From Schistocephalus solidus (Eukaryota > Platyhelminthes > Cestoda > Diphyllobothriidea > Diphyllobothriidae), in NCBI GenBank assembly GCA_017591395.1, contig WEDG01002878.1, positions 273,119 through 337,118 of the forward strand: DNA of 64,000 bases. Reading direction: 5' to 3'. Below are positions 42,411 to 53,600 of this stretch, in pieces. The position numbers were made by a program, and so were the translations under genes. The notes beneath the pieces are model-generated. The model was not told where the DNA came from. It was given only the letters and a program-made list of their open reading frames with translations, and did no database searches. Positions within the stretch are counted from its first letter, which is position 1. Each line of letters starts with the position of its first letter.

Positions 42411-43051
42411 CGACATGCTATTAGGGAAATTAAGCGCAACCTAAAGTATGACCCGTAATCAATAAGCGTAACATTCGATTGTATATTCCAACACCGTTTC
42501 CCGAGAATTGGCAGTTTTCTTCCTTTTGTATATTTTCTTAGATGCGTTTGACCAAGGTAAGCAGATATTTGCTTTATATTCGCATAATATTTCACATTTC
42601 ATATATGCCTATAATTAGTTTAAAAAACGTTCAATAATAAGTTATATTTTTAAAAAAGCACTTTAATGAGATGTTTCGCTTTCGAGTGCCTGCGTACCTA
42701 ACGTTATTCGAATAATATTCACTCTGGATCCAGAGTGAAGTCAAGAAAAACTTGGAACGTTTGACCAGTTTTTCGACTTCGCTATAAATAAGGGATAGAA
42801 TTTCTGTTGAAAATTAAAAAAACTCATTTTTCTCTTTCTATTCGAGCGTTTTTCAATATATTTGCTTACTTCTCAGTCTACTTCTAAGATTTCAAACACA
42901 CAATAGAGTGGCCGACTACATACTAAGATTTTGCGAAAAAATTTCAGTTTTATGCCTTTTGCGTTTCAAGTTTTCTTATGCATTAACATTCAACTGCAGA
43001 CAGAAATGGCCTTGTCAAGCTTCACGTACACCGTGACAGCGAAAAGTGGCG
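42411..43051. other. Spacer between two gypsy elements
   Basis: About 640 bp of AT-rich sequence. No gene is visible. It contains a perfect 22-bp palindrome at 42,718-42,739 centred on GGATCC. Joined across element 2a, its left edge continues the CGATA/CATGTCGAGAT-type sequence seen at 40,990-41,020. Confidence 0.6.
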
Positions 43052-43055
43052 GTGT

Positions 43056-43573
43056 TGTAAAGATGGAATCAAAGTTTTTCGATTTTCTCTAATAGCCCAA
43101 ATTACTAGCAGATTACTCCAGTAGCCCAGATTACTAGCGCCAGCCCGGAAGTCTATAAAATCTTAACTCTTAACCCTATTGGTTGTTTTCGATCTACAAC
43201 GTATGATTTACGCCTACCCATTGGTCTATTCTATGTAAACCTATCAAATCGTCTGGAGAACATGACATAAATACCGAGGAGAACTGAGGCTCATCACTTT
43301 GGACCGGAGACCGCTCTCTGACGCTTCTCCAGCCATCGCCTCTCCTTCTCCACGGACCTCCCGAAGAATCTCCCCAGGACAGCCAATCCCTACCAAAGGA
43401 TTCTCCCAGGACAGCCAATCCCTACCAAAGGATCCTCCCAGGACCAAGCCCCAAATAGAGTTCCAATTTATAGCTTCAACTAATCCCTAAACTCTTCCCC
43501 TTGCCTACTGTCTTGTTCTCTCTTGGGCGTCGTTCATTTGGATTCGTTGCGCATCTAATACGGGCCCGTTACA
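43056..43573 (+). repeat. 5' LTR of gypsy element 2b
   Basis: 518 bp, TGTAAAGATGG to GGGCCCGTTACA. It is closer to the LTR of neighbouring 2a than to its own partner at 47,922-48,441. Confidence 0.93.
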
Positions 43574-43576
43574 TTT

Positions 43577-43594
43577 TGGTGGCAGCGGTGGGAT
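43577..43594 (+). promoter_or_regulatory. Primer-binding site (tRNA-Leu type) of gypsy element 2b
   Basis: TGGTGGCAGCGGTGGGAT starts 3 bp after the LTR. It is complementary to CCA plus the 3' end of an animal tRNA-Leu as I remember it, 18 of 18 positions. Confidence 0.75.
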
Positions 43595-43599
43595 AATCA

Positions 43600-44480
43600 A
43601 TGTCCGAAGACTTGATAACTAGACTAGTTCAGGCGATGGAGCGGGTCTCAAGCTCTGGAGGCCGTCAACCTAAGCCGGATAAGCTTACGGTTTATGACGA
43701 TTATGACTTATGGGAGGACCGTATGAAAGTCTACCTGGAGGCCGTAGACGAAGGTGCCCGACCAGCCGCCATCCTGGGACGGCTAGACAACGAGGTGTAC
43801 ACGGTGGCCAGGGCTGCCAACCTGACAGCGTCGCTCACCCCCGCGACCATCTTTGAGCGTCTGCGGCGCGAATTCGGACGGTCGTCGATGCCCTGGGTTG
43901 CCCGCGCCACCGACAACACGCGGGCGAGTCTGTCGTGGATTTCCAACGACATCTTCGCGTCCTGACCCATCAAGCCTACCCTACTAAGTCCTTCACTGAG
44001 CTCGAGGCCAGAATTCTGGAGAACTTTGTCGACGGGATCTCTCTTCCTGAGATCAGGCGCCGATTCCTCCGCGACCCCCCCCCAGCAGCATCAACGTTGC
44101 CCTCGATATTGCTCGGCGAGAGGAGGCCATTTATACGGCCTGTCCCTTGGTCCAAGTCTCCTCCCCATCAGCCTATGGATTTCATCAAGCTCCTGCCGCC
44201 ATACAGGACGCTCCAGTCGATGTCTTCGCCATGGGACAGCGACAGAGCCGCGACGTCGGCACGCAAACGGCCCAATGGCAGTGGAGCCCTCCTCAGCCCA
44301 CTCCTTGGCGTAGCTCTCCGCAACCCCAAACTCCGTGGCGCGGCCCTCCACAGCCGACCTCTCCTTGGCGAGGCTCTCCACAGTCTCCTCGACGCGGGAA
44401 CTGGAGGCAACCACGTGGACGTCAGACCCGCCCTCCACCTTCCCCAGGTGTTCATGTGATCACCTCAGGTGAGGAAGAAG
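43600..44480 (+). pseudogene. gag of gypsy element 2b
   Basis: The ATG at 43,600 opens MSEDLITRLVQAMERV, then YDLWEDRMKVYLEAVDEGAR, LDNEVYTVARAANL and FERLRREFGRS. A frame change near 43,935-43,965 continues with DFQRHLRVLTHQAYPTKSF and LENFVDGISLPEIRRRFL. A second, at the C run near 44,085, leads into a repeat region (44,270-44,410) built of PQP-(x)-PWR(G/S)-type units. There is no CCHC zinc knuckle; the basic, Trp/Pro/Arg-rich repeats precede the protease in the same frame and may serve nucleic-acid binding. Confidence 0.8.
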
Positions 44481-44998
44481 ACCTTGGTAAGTGCATATTC
44501 ATATCTGATATGCTTGTTGCAAACGTAGGTTACATACCACACTACCCTGCTATAGATGCAACCATAGAAAATACTAAGTTGCCATGCTTAGTTGATTCAG
44601 GAGCCGGCTGCTCTATTATTAGGCAGAACATTTTCATTCAACTTCAGGCTAGAGTGAAGTATTGCACAAAGCCTAAGGTCAGCCTGAAGACGGAAAACGG
44701 AGCCACATTGCGACATAAAGGCATGATAGAGCTTAGTTTGGAGAAGGTGACCTTATTTTTGTTCATAAGTTCGTTGTCTGTCCTGACATTGCCTGGGACT
44801 GCATATTAGGTGCTGATTTTCTTCATTCTTTTAAATGTTCCTTAGACTTTAACGTTAACACTCTCCATGTCGGTGGTACTAAGGTGCCTTTCAGGACCGA
44901 GGTACCGGTTAGTCAACCTGTAATTAATGCATTCAAGTTAGAAGATGTCAATAATTTAGTGCCCCCTACTCTTGACAAGAATAGCTCGTCTTAATTAT
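44147..44998 (+). pseudogene. Protease of gypsy element 2b
   Basis: The frame 44,147-44,809 runs from the Pro/Trp repeats into a retropepsin with [16 protein letters not shown] (DSGAG active site at about 44,587) and NGATLRHKGMIELSLE. A frame change near 44,760 leads to a reading with VCPDIAWDCILGADFLHSF, the C-terminal protease block. A TAA at 44,993 precedes the RT spacer. Confidence 0.8.
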
Positions 44999-45063
44999 GT
45001 AGTTTAATAGAGGAGTTTAAAGATATCTTCGATTGGGACGGCCGTTCACTCGGACGTACCAAT

Positions 45064-46926
45064 GTGGCCCAGCATGAGATTGATACAGGTGTGACTCGGC
45101 CCACGAAGATTCCTCCTAGGCGATTACCCGTGTTCTACCAGACACAGTTAAAAGCCATGATCGATGATATGTTAGACCGGAAAATTATCAGGCCGTCCAA
45201 TTCACCTTGGTCGTCTCCGGTCGTGTTAGTTATGAAGAAGGATGGCACTATGCAGTTATGTGTTGACTATCGCAAATTAAATGCAGTAACAACTAAGGAT
45301 TCTTTCCCTCTGCCCAGGATTGATGCCACCCTAGATGCCCTTTCGGGTAATCAGGTATTCTCAACTTTAGATCTAGCAGCCGGTTACTGGCAAGTAGAAG
45401 TGCGACCCATTGACAGAGAGAAGACTGCTTTCGCAGTCCCCTCGGGTCTTTACGAGTTTGAGACAATGCCTTTTGGCCTAGCTAATGCTCCCAGTACGTT
45501 TCAACGGCTAATGAATCAATTCCTGGCTCAACTCATTCCCAAGTCATGCCTAGTTTATATGGATGACATAATTGTTCTTGGTAAGGATTTTGATAGTCAT
45601 ATTAGCAATGTCCGTGCCGTGTTTACCAGTCTCCGAAAGGCTGGTCTCATCCTTAAGCCCCGTAAATGTGTTTTTATTAGACCTCGTGTCAAGTTTTTAG
45701 GGCATGTAGTCTCGGCCTCTGGCATCGAAACGGACGAAGATAAAGTTAGGCAAATCCGTGAGTGGCCCACCCCTATGGACGTAACTGAAGTCCGCAGTTT
45801 TCTAGGATTGGCTTCCTACTATCGAAGATTTATTAAAGACTATGCTCACCTAGCTGGTCCGCTTCACAAGCTGACCCAGAAAGAAGTACAATTTAAGTGG
45901 ACGGCTGGTTGTACTAGTAGCTTCCAGACGTTGAAGGATAAGTTGTGCACTACTCCTTTTTTAGTTTTTCCTGACATAAGCAATGACGCCAGGAAATTTA
46001 TGCTAGATACCGATGCTAGTGACACTGCCATATGCGCCGTCCTCTCACAGCAACAACCAGATCGTACAGAGGGCGTCATTCAGTATCTAAGCCGATCCCT
46101 GACAAAGGCAGCACGCCGTTACTGTTTGACCAGAAGGGAGATGCTCGCACTCACCACTTCGATGGAGGAATGCCGGCCATACCTCCAATACCGGCCTTTA
46201 ATCGTGCGCACGGATCATAGCTCTCTGACCTGGTTGCAGAACTTTAAGAACGCTGAAGGACAGGTCGCTAGGTGGCAAGAGAGACTAGCCGGGTATGAGT
46301 TCGAATGCGTATACCGTCCAGGACGTCAGCACAATAATGCTGATGCTCTCTCTCGAAAGCCCTACCGTCCCCATGGCGAATGTCCGTCATGTACAGACAT
46401 TAACATTAGTGCTGTGTCACTACAAGACGACCAAAGCCGTCTTTGGGCGCAAGCGCAGCAAGGAGATCCTCATATTGGCCCGATATATCATAGGAAGTTA
46501 AGTGGTTCTCGACCACTTAGTGCAGTTGAACTGAGAGGCCATAGCTATGAGACGCGTTGCTTGCACACGGTGTGGGACAAACTCTTTATGGATAATGACG
46601 TTTTGTTCTATCGCGATGGCGAACAATACCCGCGACATATTATTCTACCCTTATCCATGGTAGACGAGGTTCTTAATAGAATTCACACACAGTTGGGGCA
46701 CGTGGGCATCCATAAGACCGAGTGGGCCCTTAGGCGCCGATACTACTGGCCTAACTTGAAGCGGTCAGTGTGGAACTTTATTCGGTATTGCACCTTGTGC
46801 AATCAGATCAAACCGCCACGACAGCTGAATAGGGCTGCTCTTCAGCGTATTCTGACGGGATACCCCAACGAACGTGTAGGCGTTGACTTAGTGGGACCAC
46901 TACCGCCATCAGTTCGGGGCAACTGA
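45064..46926 (+). pseudogene. RT, RNase H and integrase N-terminus of gypsy element 2b (620 codons open)
   Basis: The longest open reading in the window. RT blocks: [81 protein letters not shown] (YMDD at about 45,555), VKFLGHVVSASGIETD and [16 protein letters not shown]. RNase H: FMLDTDASDTAICAVLSQQ, LTRREMLALTTSMEECRPYL, IVRTDHSSLTWLQNF and NADALSRK. Integrase: zinc-binding HTQLGHVGIHKTEW and CTLC, then VDLVGPLPPSVRGN. A TGA at 46,924 ends the frame, and the same frame continues after it. Confidence 0.92.
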
Positions 46927-47921
46927 TATATTCTAGTGATGGTTGATTTCTTTACCAAAATGGCTGAAGCGGAACCCCTTCCCAACCTGTCGGCTGACAC
47001 TGTTGCCCAGGCCATCTTTAACAATTGGGTATGTAGATGGGGCGCACCAGAACAGATCCATTCGGATCGAGGGTCCTCGTTTGAAAACGCGGTCCTTCAC
47101 AGTCTGTGCAAATACTTGAAGGTCAATAAGACGCGCACCACGGCTTACCACTCGCAAGGAAACGGTCAAGTGGAGCGGACGAATAGGACGCTAGTTGGTT
47201 TACTAAAGGCTTTTTGTAGATCGTCAGGCTCCCTTCACGTGGGATGATGCGTTGCCAGCGTGCATGCTTGCATACCGGTCCACGGTTCACTCTTCGACAC
47301 AACAGACGCCTTTCGCACTCACCTGTGGCCGTGAAATGCGAATACCAGAGGATCTACAGGTACCTCTTGAGAATAATCAAATACCGGTTGGTTCTCACGT
47401 CGCTGCACTCCACAAGAAAATGCGTATAGCCACGGAGGAAGCACGGATACACTTACAAGGAGCCCAGAGGCACCAAAAGGAACACTATGACAGGCTGGCA
47501 CATGGGTGTCCATATGATGTCGGTGATGTGGTTTGGCTTAGGGAGCATGCGACTCCCCAGGGATTACCGAGTAAGTTAGTAATGGACTGGTCAGGGCCAT
47601 ATACCGTCACCAGAATGCTCTCTGATACAACCTGCGTCATTCAAGATCGAAATCGACCTTTCACCTCTGAATTCACGGTTCACTTTCATAGACTTAAACT
47701 GGGGGAGAGGCCAATGGAAGATAACCGCAGAACAGAACGCCCAGGTGATGCAGTGCGTTACGTAGATCACAAGGGGGTTGAGAGGTGGGTTGAAATCCCA
47801 TCCGAAGGTGGAGAAGAAACCGTAATGCCTTATAACATTCAAAATTCAAGGGACTCCGTGCGTTTGCGAAATGACATTGAGCTCGCTGAGGACAGCGAAA
47901 ACTTTACGCAGGAGGGGGCAA
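46927..47921 (+). pseudogene. Integrase core and C-terminus of gypsy element 2b
   Basis: After the stop at 46,924 the frame continues YILVMVDFFTKMAEAEPLP, WVCRWGAPEQIHSDRGSSF (second catalytic Asp) and NGQVERTNRTLVGLLKAF (third catalytic acid). A frameshift in a T run near 47,212 leads to 47,252-47,926 with LAYRSTVHSSTQQTPFALTCG, YDVGDVVWLREHATPQG, GPYTVTRMLSDTTCVIQ and HFHRLKLGE. It ends in an about 75-residue acidic tail with VERWVEIPSEGG at 47,777-47,812; the polypurine tract overlaps the last codons. Confidence 0.88.
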
Positions 47922-48441
47922 TGTAAAGATGGGATCAAAGTTTTTCGATTTTCTCTAATAGCCCAAATTACTAGCAGATTACTCCAGTAGCCCAGATTAC
48001 GAGCGCCAGCCCGGGAGTCTATAAAATCTTAACTCTTAACCCTATTGGTTGTTTTCGATCTACAACGTATGATTCACGCCTACCCATTGGTCTATTCTAT
48101 GTAAACCTATCAAATCGTCTGGAGAACATGACATAAATACCGAGGAGAACTGAGGCTCATCACTTTTTGGACCGGAGACCGCTCTCTGACGCTTCTCCAG
48201 CCATCGCCTCTCCTTCTCCACGGACCTCCCGAAGAATCTCCCCAGGACAGCCAATCCCTACCAAAGGATTCTCCCAGGACAGCCAATCCCCACCAAAGGA
48301 TCCTCTCAGGACCAAGCCCCTATTAGAATATCAAATTCTAGCTTCAACTAATCCCTAAATTCTTACCCTTGCCTACTGTCTTGTTCTCTCTTGGGCGTCG
48401 TTCATTTGGATTCGTTGCGCATCTAATACGGGCCCGTTACA
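47922..48441 (+). repeat. 3' LTR of gypsy element 2b
   Basis: 520 bp. It carries about ten or more differences from its own 5' LTR, clustered around 48,288-48,365 (for example TCTCAGG, CCCCTATTAGAATATC and CTAAATTCTTACCC). Confidence 0.92.
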
Positions 48442-48445
48442 GTGT

Positions 48446-48979
48446 GTCATCCCATCTCATATATATGCGCGTTTAAGATCATAATTATTGATGTGGTAAA
48501 ACAAAGTAAATTTACAAAAGCTTATTACAGCATTGTTCTGGTACATAACGTCATTAATTTGCAAAGCTCAATTTGTTAGACTCAAAATGTCCTCATTTTT
48601 TTGAAAACAATGTGATCTCTCAAACCTGCATTCACCTGATTTTCGTGAATACAAAACAAAATTTTCGGGTCTCCGAAGGGATATATTCCATATCATATCA
48701 TATATAGTCCTGCTCAAAAAGCAAAAGGCTTTGATCCCTAGTTTTAAATAGCGTAGAATAATTCAAGAAACTTTGGATTTTGCCCAATGCAGCTCAGTTT
48801 TCCATCATAAACTGATCTGAAGTGAACTCTTTATTACTAAGCAGATTTTTGTGCATTATTTAATACAAAAAACAGAACGAACACCTAAAAATGATAACCT
48901 TGCTACTGCCTCCAATTCTGATATAGACATTTAATGAGTTAGGCAATCTACTGTACACCTATACTATCCAAGTTTCCGC
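48446..48979. other. AT-rich stretch without recognised content
   Basis: About 530 bp after element 2b. I see no gene, RNA or transposon signature. Confidence 0.5.
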
Positions 48980-49930
48980 CAAATGTGCTTTTAGTCCAGT
49001 TGAACAATCCTGATAGTTCTGTTGCTCATTAAAGAACGCTTATTTGAAAATGGCGTTCAACAGCGCCCCAACCAAACAGCTAACCTCTGAATTATCTGAA
49101 CTTGGAATAAAAAGAAATCTGCTGACATGGATCGCATATTTTCTCAGAGGGAGATGTTAAACCGTCTGCATGGATACCTCGGAATCAACCCCTACCCCGG
49201 TTCGAAGTGGTGATCCCAACGATCAGTCTTAAAGCCGTTACCCTTCATCGTTTACGTCAACGAATGTATCAAATACCCGGGTTACCGCACCGTCATTTTT
49301 GTTGATGATGTTAGATCCTGGAGAGCCATCATATCTGACGCCGACAGGCAAGCACTTTGAGAGAGCCTCAACCGATGGGAAGCTACCTTCGAATATTGAG
49401 GAACAGAAGGACCCTGCCTTTTAATAACCCCCTTGTTAAAATATCTTCACAGAGTCTGAAGACGGCTAAACGCGCGAACAAGGTGCTATTTTATCTGAGA
49501 CGGGCATTTGTGCAGATTGACCTGGAACTGTTCGGAAAACCTACTGAGCATTCGTTTGGTCTTAATTGGAGTATGCCGTCCAGGCGTGGCTTCTGTGGTT
49601 TAAAAATATTATCTACAGCTGGAACGAGTGCAAGCAATGGCTACAAAGATGTTCAAGACTTTTGGTCAGTTGCCTTACGACGCCAGTGTCTGAACTTGAT
49701 TAGTTTCCTCTCAATTACAGGCCAAAACGCAGTGGCCTCATCCAAATCTACCAGACTGTTAGAGGCCGTGATTGCGTTCTAGAGTTTGCTGACTTCTTAG
49801 AATTGGCTGGGACGGATAATCTGTGGGATCATCCTTTAAACTGCAGATTTAGATGGTCCATATGGACGTCCGATGGAAAGCCTTATCACAGAGGGCCGTT
49901 GGTGCATGGAACGGACTCACTAAGGTAATG
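48980..49930 (+). mobile_element. Very decayed CR1-like RT remnant C6
   Basis: Broken plus-strand readings match RT blocks: a KMAFNSAPTKQLTSELSELG version of KAFDSVPHQRLL (49,045), LLTWIAYFLRGR (49,120), VIFVDDVRSWRAI where FADD has become FVDD (49,290), and a C-terminal part with CLTTPVSELD, FPLNYRPKRSGLIQIYQTVR and DNLWDHPL (about 49,670-49,850). It lies upstream of the ABC transporter gene. Confidence 0.65.
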
Positions 49931-50646
49931 GTCCTTTTCGAAATTGTTGAAACATTTAACTGCAACCTAGATGCCAGGCTGTCACAAAATTACTGTAAAT
50001 ATGTATGCTAAAAATTATGCTGGTTTCGGCAGTTTGTACCTGGCTAACACATACCGCGAACTTCACGTTGGCATTTTTCAAATTAACAGGTGTAAAAGTT
50101 TATTTTATTGCCGTTTCTGGAAGCAACTAAGAAGTTCAAGGGCGCAAGCATTATTTGCTGAATAAATTGACTTTCAATGATTAAGAAAGCTTTTGAGTCC
50201 TTATGGGCTGCTCGTCTGTTACCTGATTTACTCCAGCTCACATAATCCTACATTTATGCTGTTTTGGTTCTTTATCCCTGCAGATTACGGGGAAATGCAC
50301 AAGAATGTTCAAAAGTGTTTGTTATCTTAATAAGCCCTGTGGTTTTTTTTTACCGGAATAACGGTCCAGAGTCAGTAAAGAATTGAATAAGGGGACAGTG
50401 TGAAGTTAAACATCTGAAAAGTAATATTTTCTTGGAGGCGCTCTAAGTATTTTTCATTGCTTGATTTTGTTCTATCAGGTTATACAAACAACAAGGAATA
50501 AGCATCCAAAATTATTCAATAAACCGATTCGCACAACCAACGTTTTTCTGTAAACTTTGAATAAACTGCACTGGTTTAAATTATTCAGTAAATGTAATAG
50601 AGTTACTCTATGCACTTTTAGAAAAGGGGCAGCTAGTTCGGGTGCC
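49931..50646 (+). promoter_or_regulatory. Upstream region of the ABC transporter gene
   Basis: About 700 bp of AT-rich, non-repetitive-looking sequence precedes the proposed start at 50,647. It should contain the promoter and 5' untranslated region, but I see no diagnostic element that fixes a transcription start. Confidence 0.35.
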
Positions 50647-53600
50647 ATGTCTGCTGAGGAGATAAAGGATTGTCAAACTAACATTACCGAAGAAAACGAA
50701 GAACAGTAAAATTTATCATTTATTTTTTAGCTTTATATTTAGAGAACATGAAAAGCAAACAATCCATTATTTGCGACTGGTTTGGCTGAATTATTTCTCA
50801 TCTAAATATTTTTTAAAGCTGAAATATGCATCAAGCTTCGAATTATTTCTTTGCATCGTCGGAATTATCATGAGTTGTCTGGTTGGATCAGCAATGCCAG
50901 TTTCCTTTTTATTTTTTTCCGACATTATAAACGAATTTATCTACCCCACTAACTCGAACATCAATGCAATAGAAACACTCGTTCAACGATTTGCGATTAT
51001 TGGATTGGCCACATTTTTTGTCGCTTTCTGGCAAATGTTTTGTTTGCAACTGTCTGCCAAGCTTCAAGCGAAACGTATACGCCGTCTGTTTTACGAGGTA
51101 ATAATTAATTAGTTTGACCGTGCTGGGTCGTCGAATTATGTCTATTGCAATGTTATCTGCACTAATCTCGAGTAGTCTTCTCCCCACCATCCCTCATTTT
51201 GACACTTAACTGTTGCAAAACTTTCCCCCTTAACTGTTATGTTTGTAATTTTTAACTCAGGTTGATGACTGCTGGTGAGCATCCACATTTTAGGTTTTAT
51301 TTATTTTACTTAGTTTTCCATTGTCAAAGTCGTAGCATTTTTGGAGATAAATAACGATAGAATTTTTTAACAACGTCTTAGAACGAAGTGTAATATTGGG
51401 CCTTACAGTTATTTTAGGTACATATTCCAAGTTAAACTCATTGCAATTAATTTTTGACACAGTTTACCCTGCCAGCACCAGCCATGCCTGCCAACATATG
51501 TCCAGGTCGATATACAGAAATTAGACCTACTTTTGAGGATCGAAAACCACGGGTAAACAATGCAAAACGTTGTTCCTAGAATCCACTCGCCAACATGAAT
51601 TATGAGAAAGCGATGGGCCTAATAGGAACGCCTGCAGATTTCGCATGAAGTCTGTCTCAGTTTTAACTCCATACCACGGCCAGATTTTGAGCTGCACACG
51701 GTCAAATAAATGTGCACGTACTGCCTCGCCTGCAAACCCATTATCCGTAATTAGCTGACGAATGGAGTCTTCATAGGCCTCGAGGGTGCACAACAGAAAA
51801 TGCAGATGAGAGTCCCTGACATTGACAGTGGCGGTTTATAATCAGTTCACATCCAGGATTCATTTTTACAAACTAATATTCTAAAAGGGTTTTAATTCTT
51901 TCCTCTATTGGAGTCATTTAGATATACTTTCTCATTACTAAATATTATTTTTTCAACCTATTTTTGTTACAGGCTGTCTTGCATCAAGATGTTGCGTGGT
52001 TTGACAAACTAAATGTGGGAACTGCTATAACCCAGTTAACTGAAGGTGTGGATAAAATTGAAACGGGCATTGGTGAAAAGCTCGGACTTTGTATCCAGTT
52101 TCTTCTGATATTTGTTAGCGGTCTCATTATTGGATTTACGAAAAATTGGAAACTTTCACTGGTTGCATGTTCCGTATTCCCTCTTGTCGTTGTTGCTGTC
52201 GGCTCTATGGGCCTGATTATGAGAAAGTTCTCCGTTAAAGAACGCGTAGCCTATTCAAAGGCAAATGGCATTGCTGGCGAGGTTCTATCGTCAATCAGAA
52301 CTATATTTGCCTTCGAAGGCCAGATCAAAGAAATGGTTCGCTATGAATCAGAACTCGGAACGGCTGAAAAATTGGGCGTAAGGAGGTCAATACTATTTAA
52401 CTGCGGTAGGTTATTACACACGTCACTGAAATTTTTCAAAAAGGATTTCTTAATTATGGCTCCTTTTTAAAACAAATAAATAATTTATTTTATTAATTTA
52501 AGTTTTTTCATGTTTATAAGTTGAATAAATTCCTGAGGTTTTCGAATCGGAATGGAAGGATATCTCTCAGCCACATGGTAATTAGATTAGCAGTTAGCAA
52601 CTTAATTCGATTTCCAAACTTATCTTTAATTAATACAGTCTAAATCCATAGTCAAACAGTCAATTTTTTTTTTTAAATAACCGAGTTTTGGACTATACGA
52701 CTATTTACCTTTAGTTCTTGGATGTACGGACGCTTCGGTCTACGTTCTCATCGCCGTAACATTCTGGTATGGCATTGTTATGATAAACGATGGAGACGCA
52801 GCCGCAGGTGACATTATTTTGGTGCGTTTAATGGCCGACACATTTTCTGATTCGGCATATTATGCGCCATTTACAGATACCTCCACCTCCCTTAAATATT
52901 TTTCGCTCTTTTGGAGGAGATTCTAACATGTTACGTTGTAGAATGATAAGAAAACCGCAATGTTGTTTAATTTTTTTTACCTGGAATTGGAATTTTGAAT
53001 ATTCATCAAATAAGTACAAATATATTTCGGTTTGGGTTTTGGAGTTACATAACAATAGTGCATCTAATACGAGTAAGCTTAAATATAGGTGTTTTGCGTA
53101 CTATCCACCACAAATCTTGCTGCCGATTCCTTTATTTTTTTGTCATCGTATAATTATCTTTCAGCGCATTGTACTATATAGTCAATAACCAATATCATGA
53201 AATTTTACACGAACATCTGAAATGATTTTGCGATCAAGATATCTTTCGGTTTTAGAAAGCGTTTAATTCCCGAATTCTTTGTAGCCCCGATCTTCCGTTG
53301 CTTTACCTTTTAGGGCTCAAAGTGCTCAAGCTGTATCCATTCCCTGTAAGGAAAATAATTTTAGCATCTATGCCACTATAAGCATATCATATAGAGCTCC
53401 TAAAATTTTGCAGTGGATGGATAGTATGCGTTATACTTCACAGGGAACATTAATAAACGGCCATCTATGGTGATATTTGAAGGAACGTTGCATGTTCTGT
53501 ATAATATATTGAGTTTATGAGGACACTGAAAATCAATAAAAAAATCACGAATTTATCCGTTTTTATCAAGCGTGGTTTTTGCAAGTTGTCATAACTTCGT

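Larger units (their letters stand above)
43052..48445 (+). mobile_element. Gypsy element 2b, nearly full length
   Basis: Plus-strand Ty3/gypsy element with LTRs at 43,056-43,573 and 47,922-48,441 and a 4-bp duplication GTGT at 43,052-43,055 and 48,442-48,445. Inside: primer-binding site, gag, protease, RT, RNase H, integrase, polypurine tract. Gag-pol is broken by frameshifts near 43,960, 44,090, 44,760 and 47,215 and a TGA at 46,924. No envelope-like gene. Pol is clearly related to element 1 though their LTRs share only ends and tract style. Confidence 0.93.

Noticed and set aside
34586..48445. Endogenous retrovirus with an envelope gene
   Set aside because: After integrase only a short acidic tail precedes the polypurine tract and LTR in elements 1, 2a and 2b. 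No signal peptide or membrane protein reading is present.
51527..51793. 88-codon open reading on the minus strand inside intron 2 of the transporter
   Set aside because: No domain or motif recognised, and it lies antisense within an intron. Likely chance or an old repeat.
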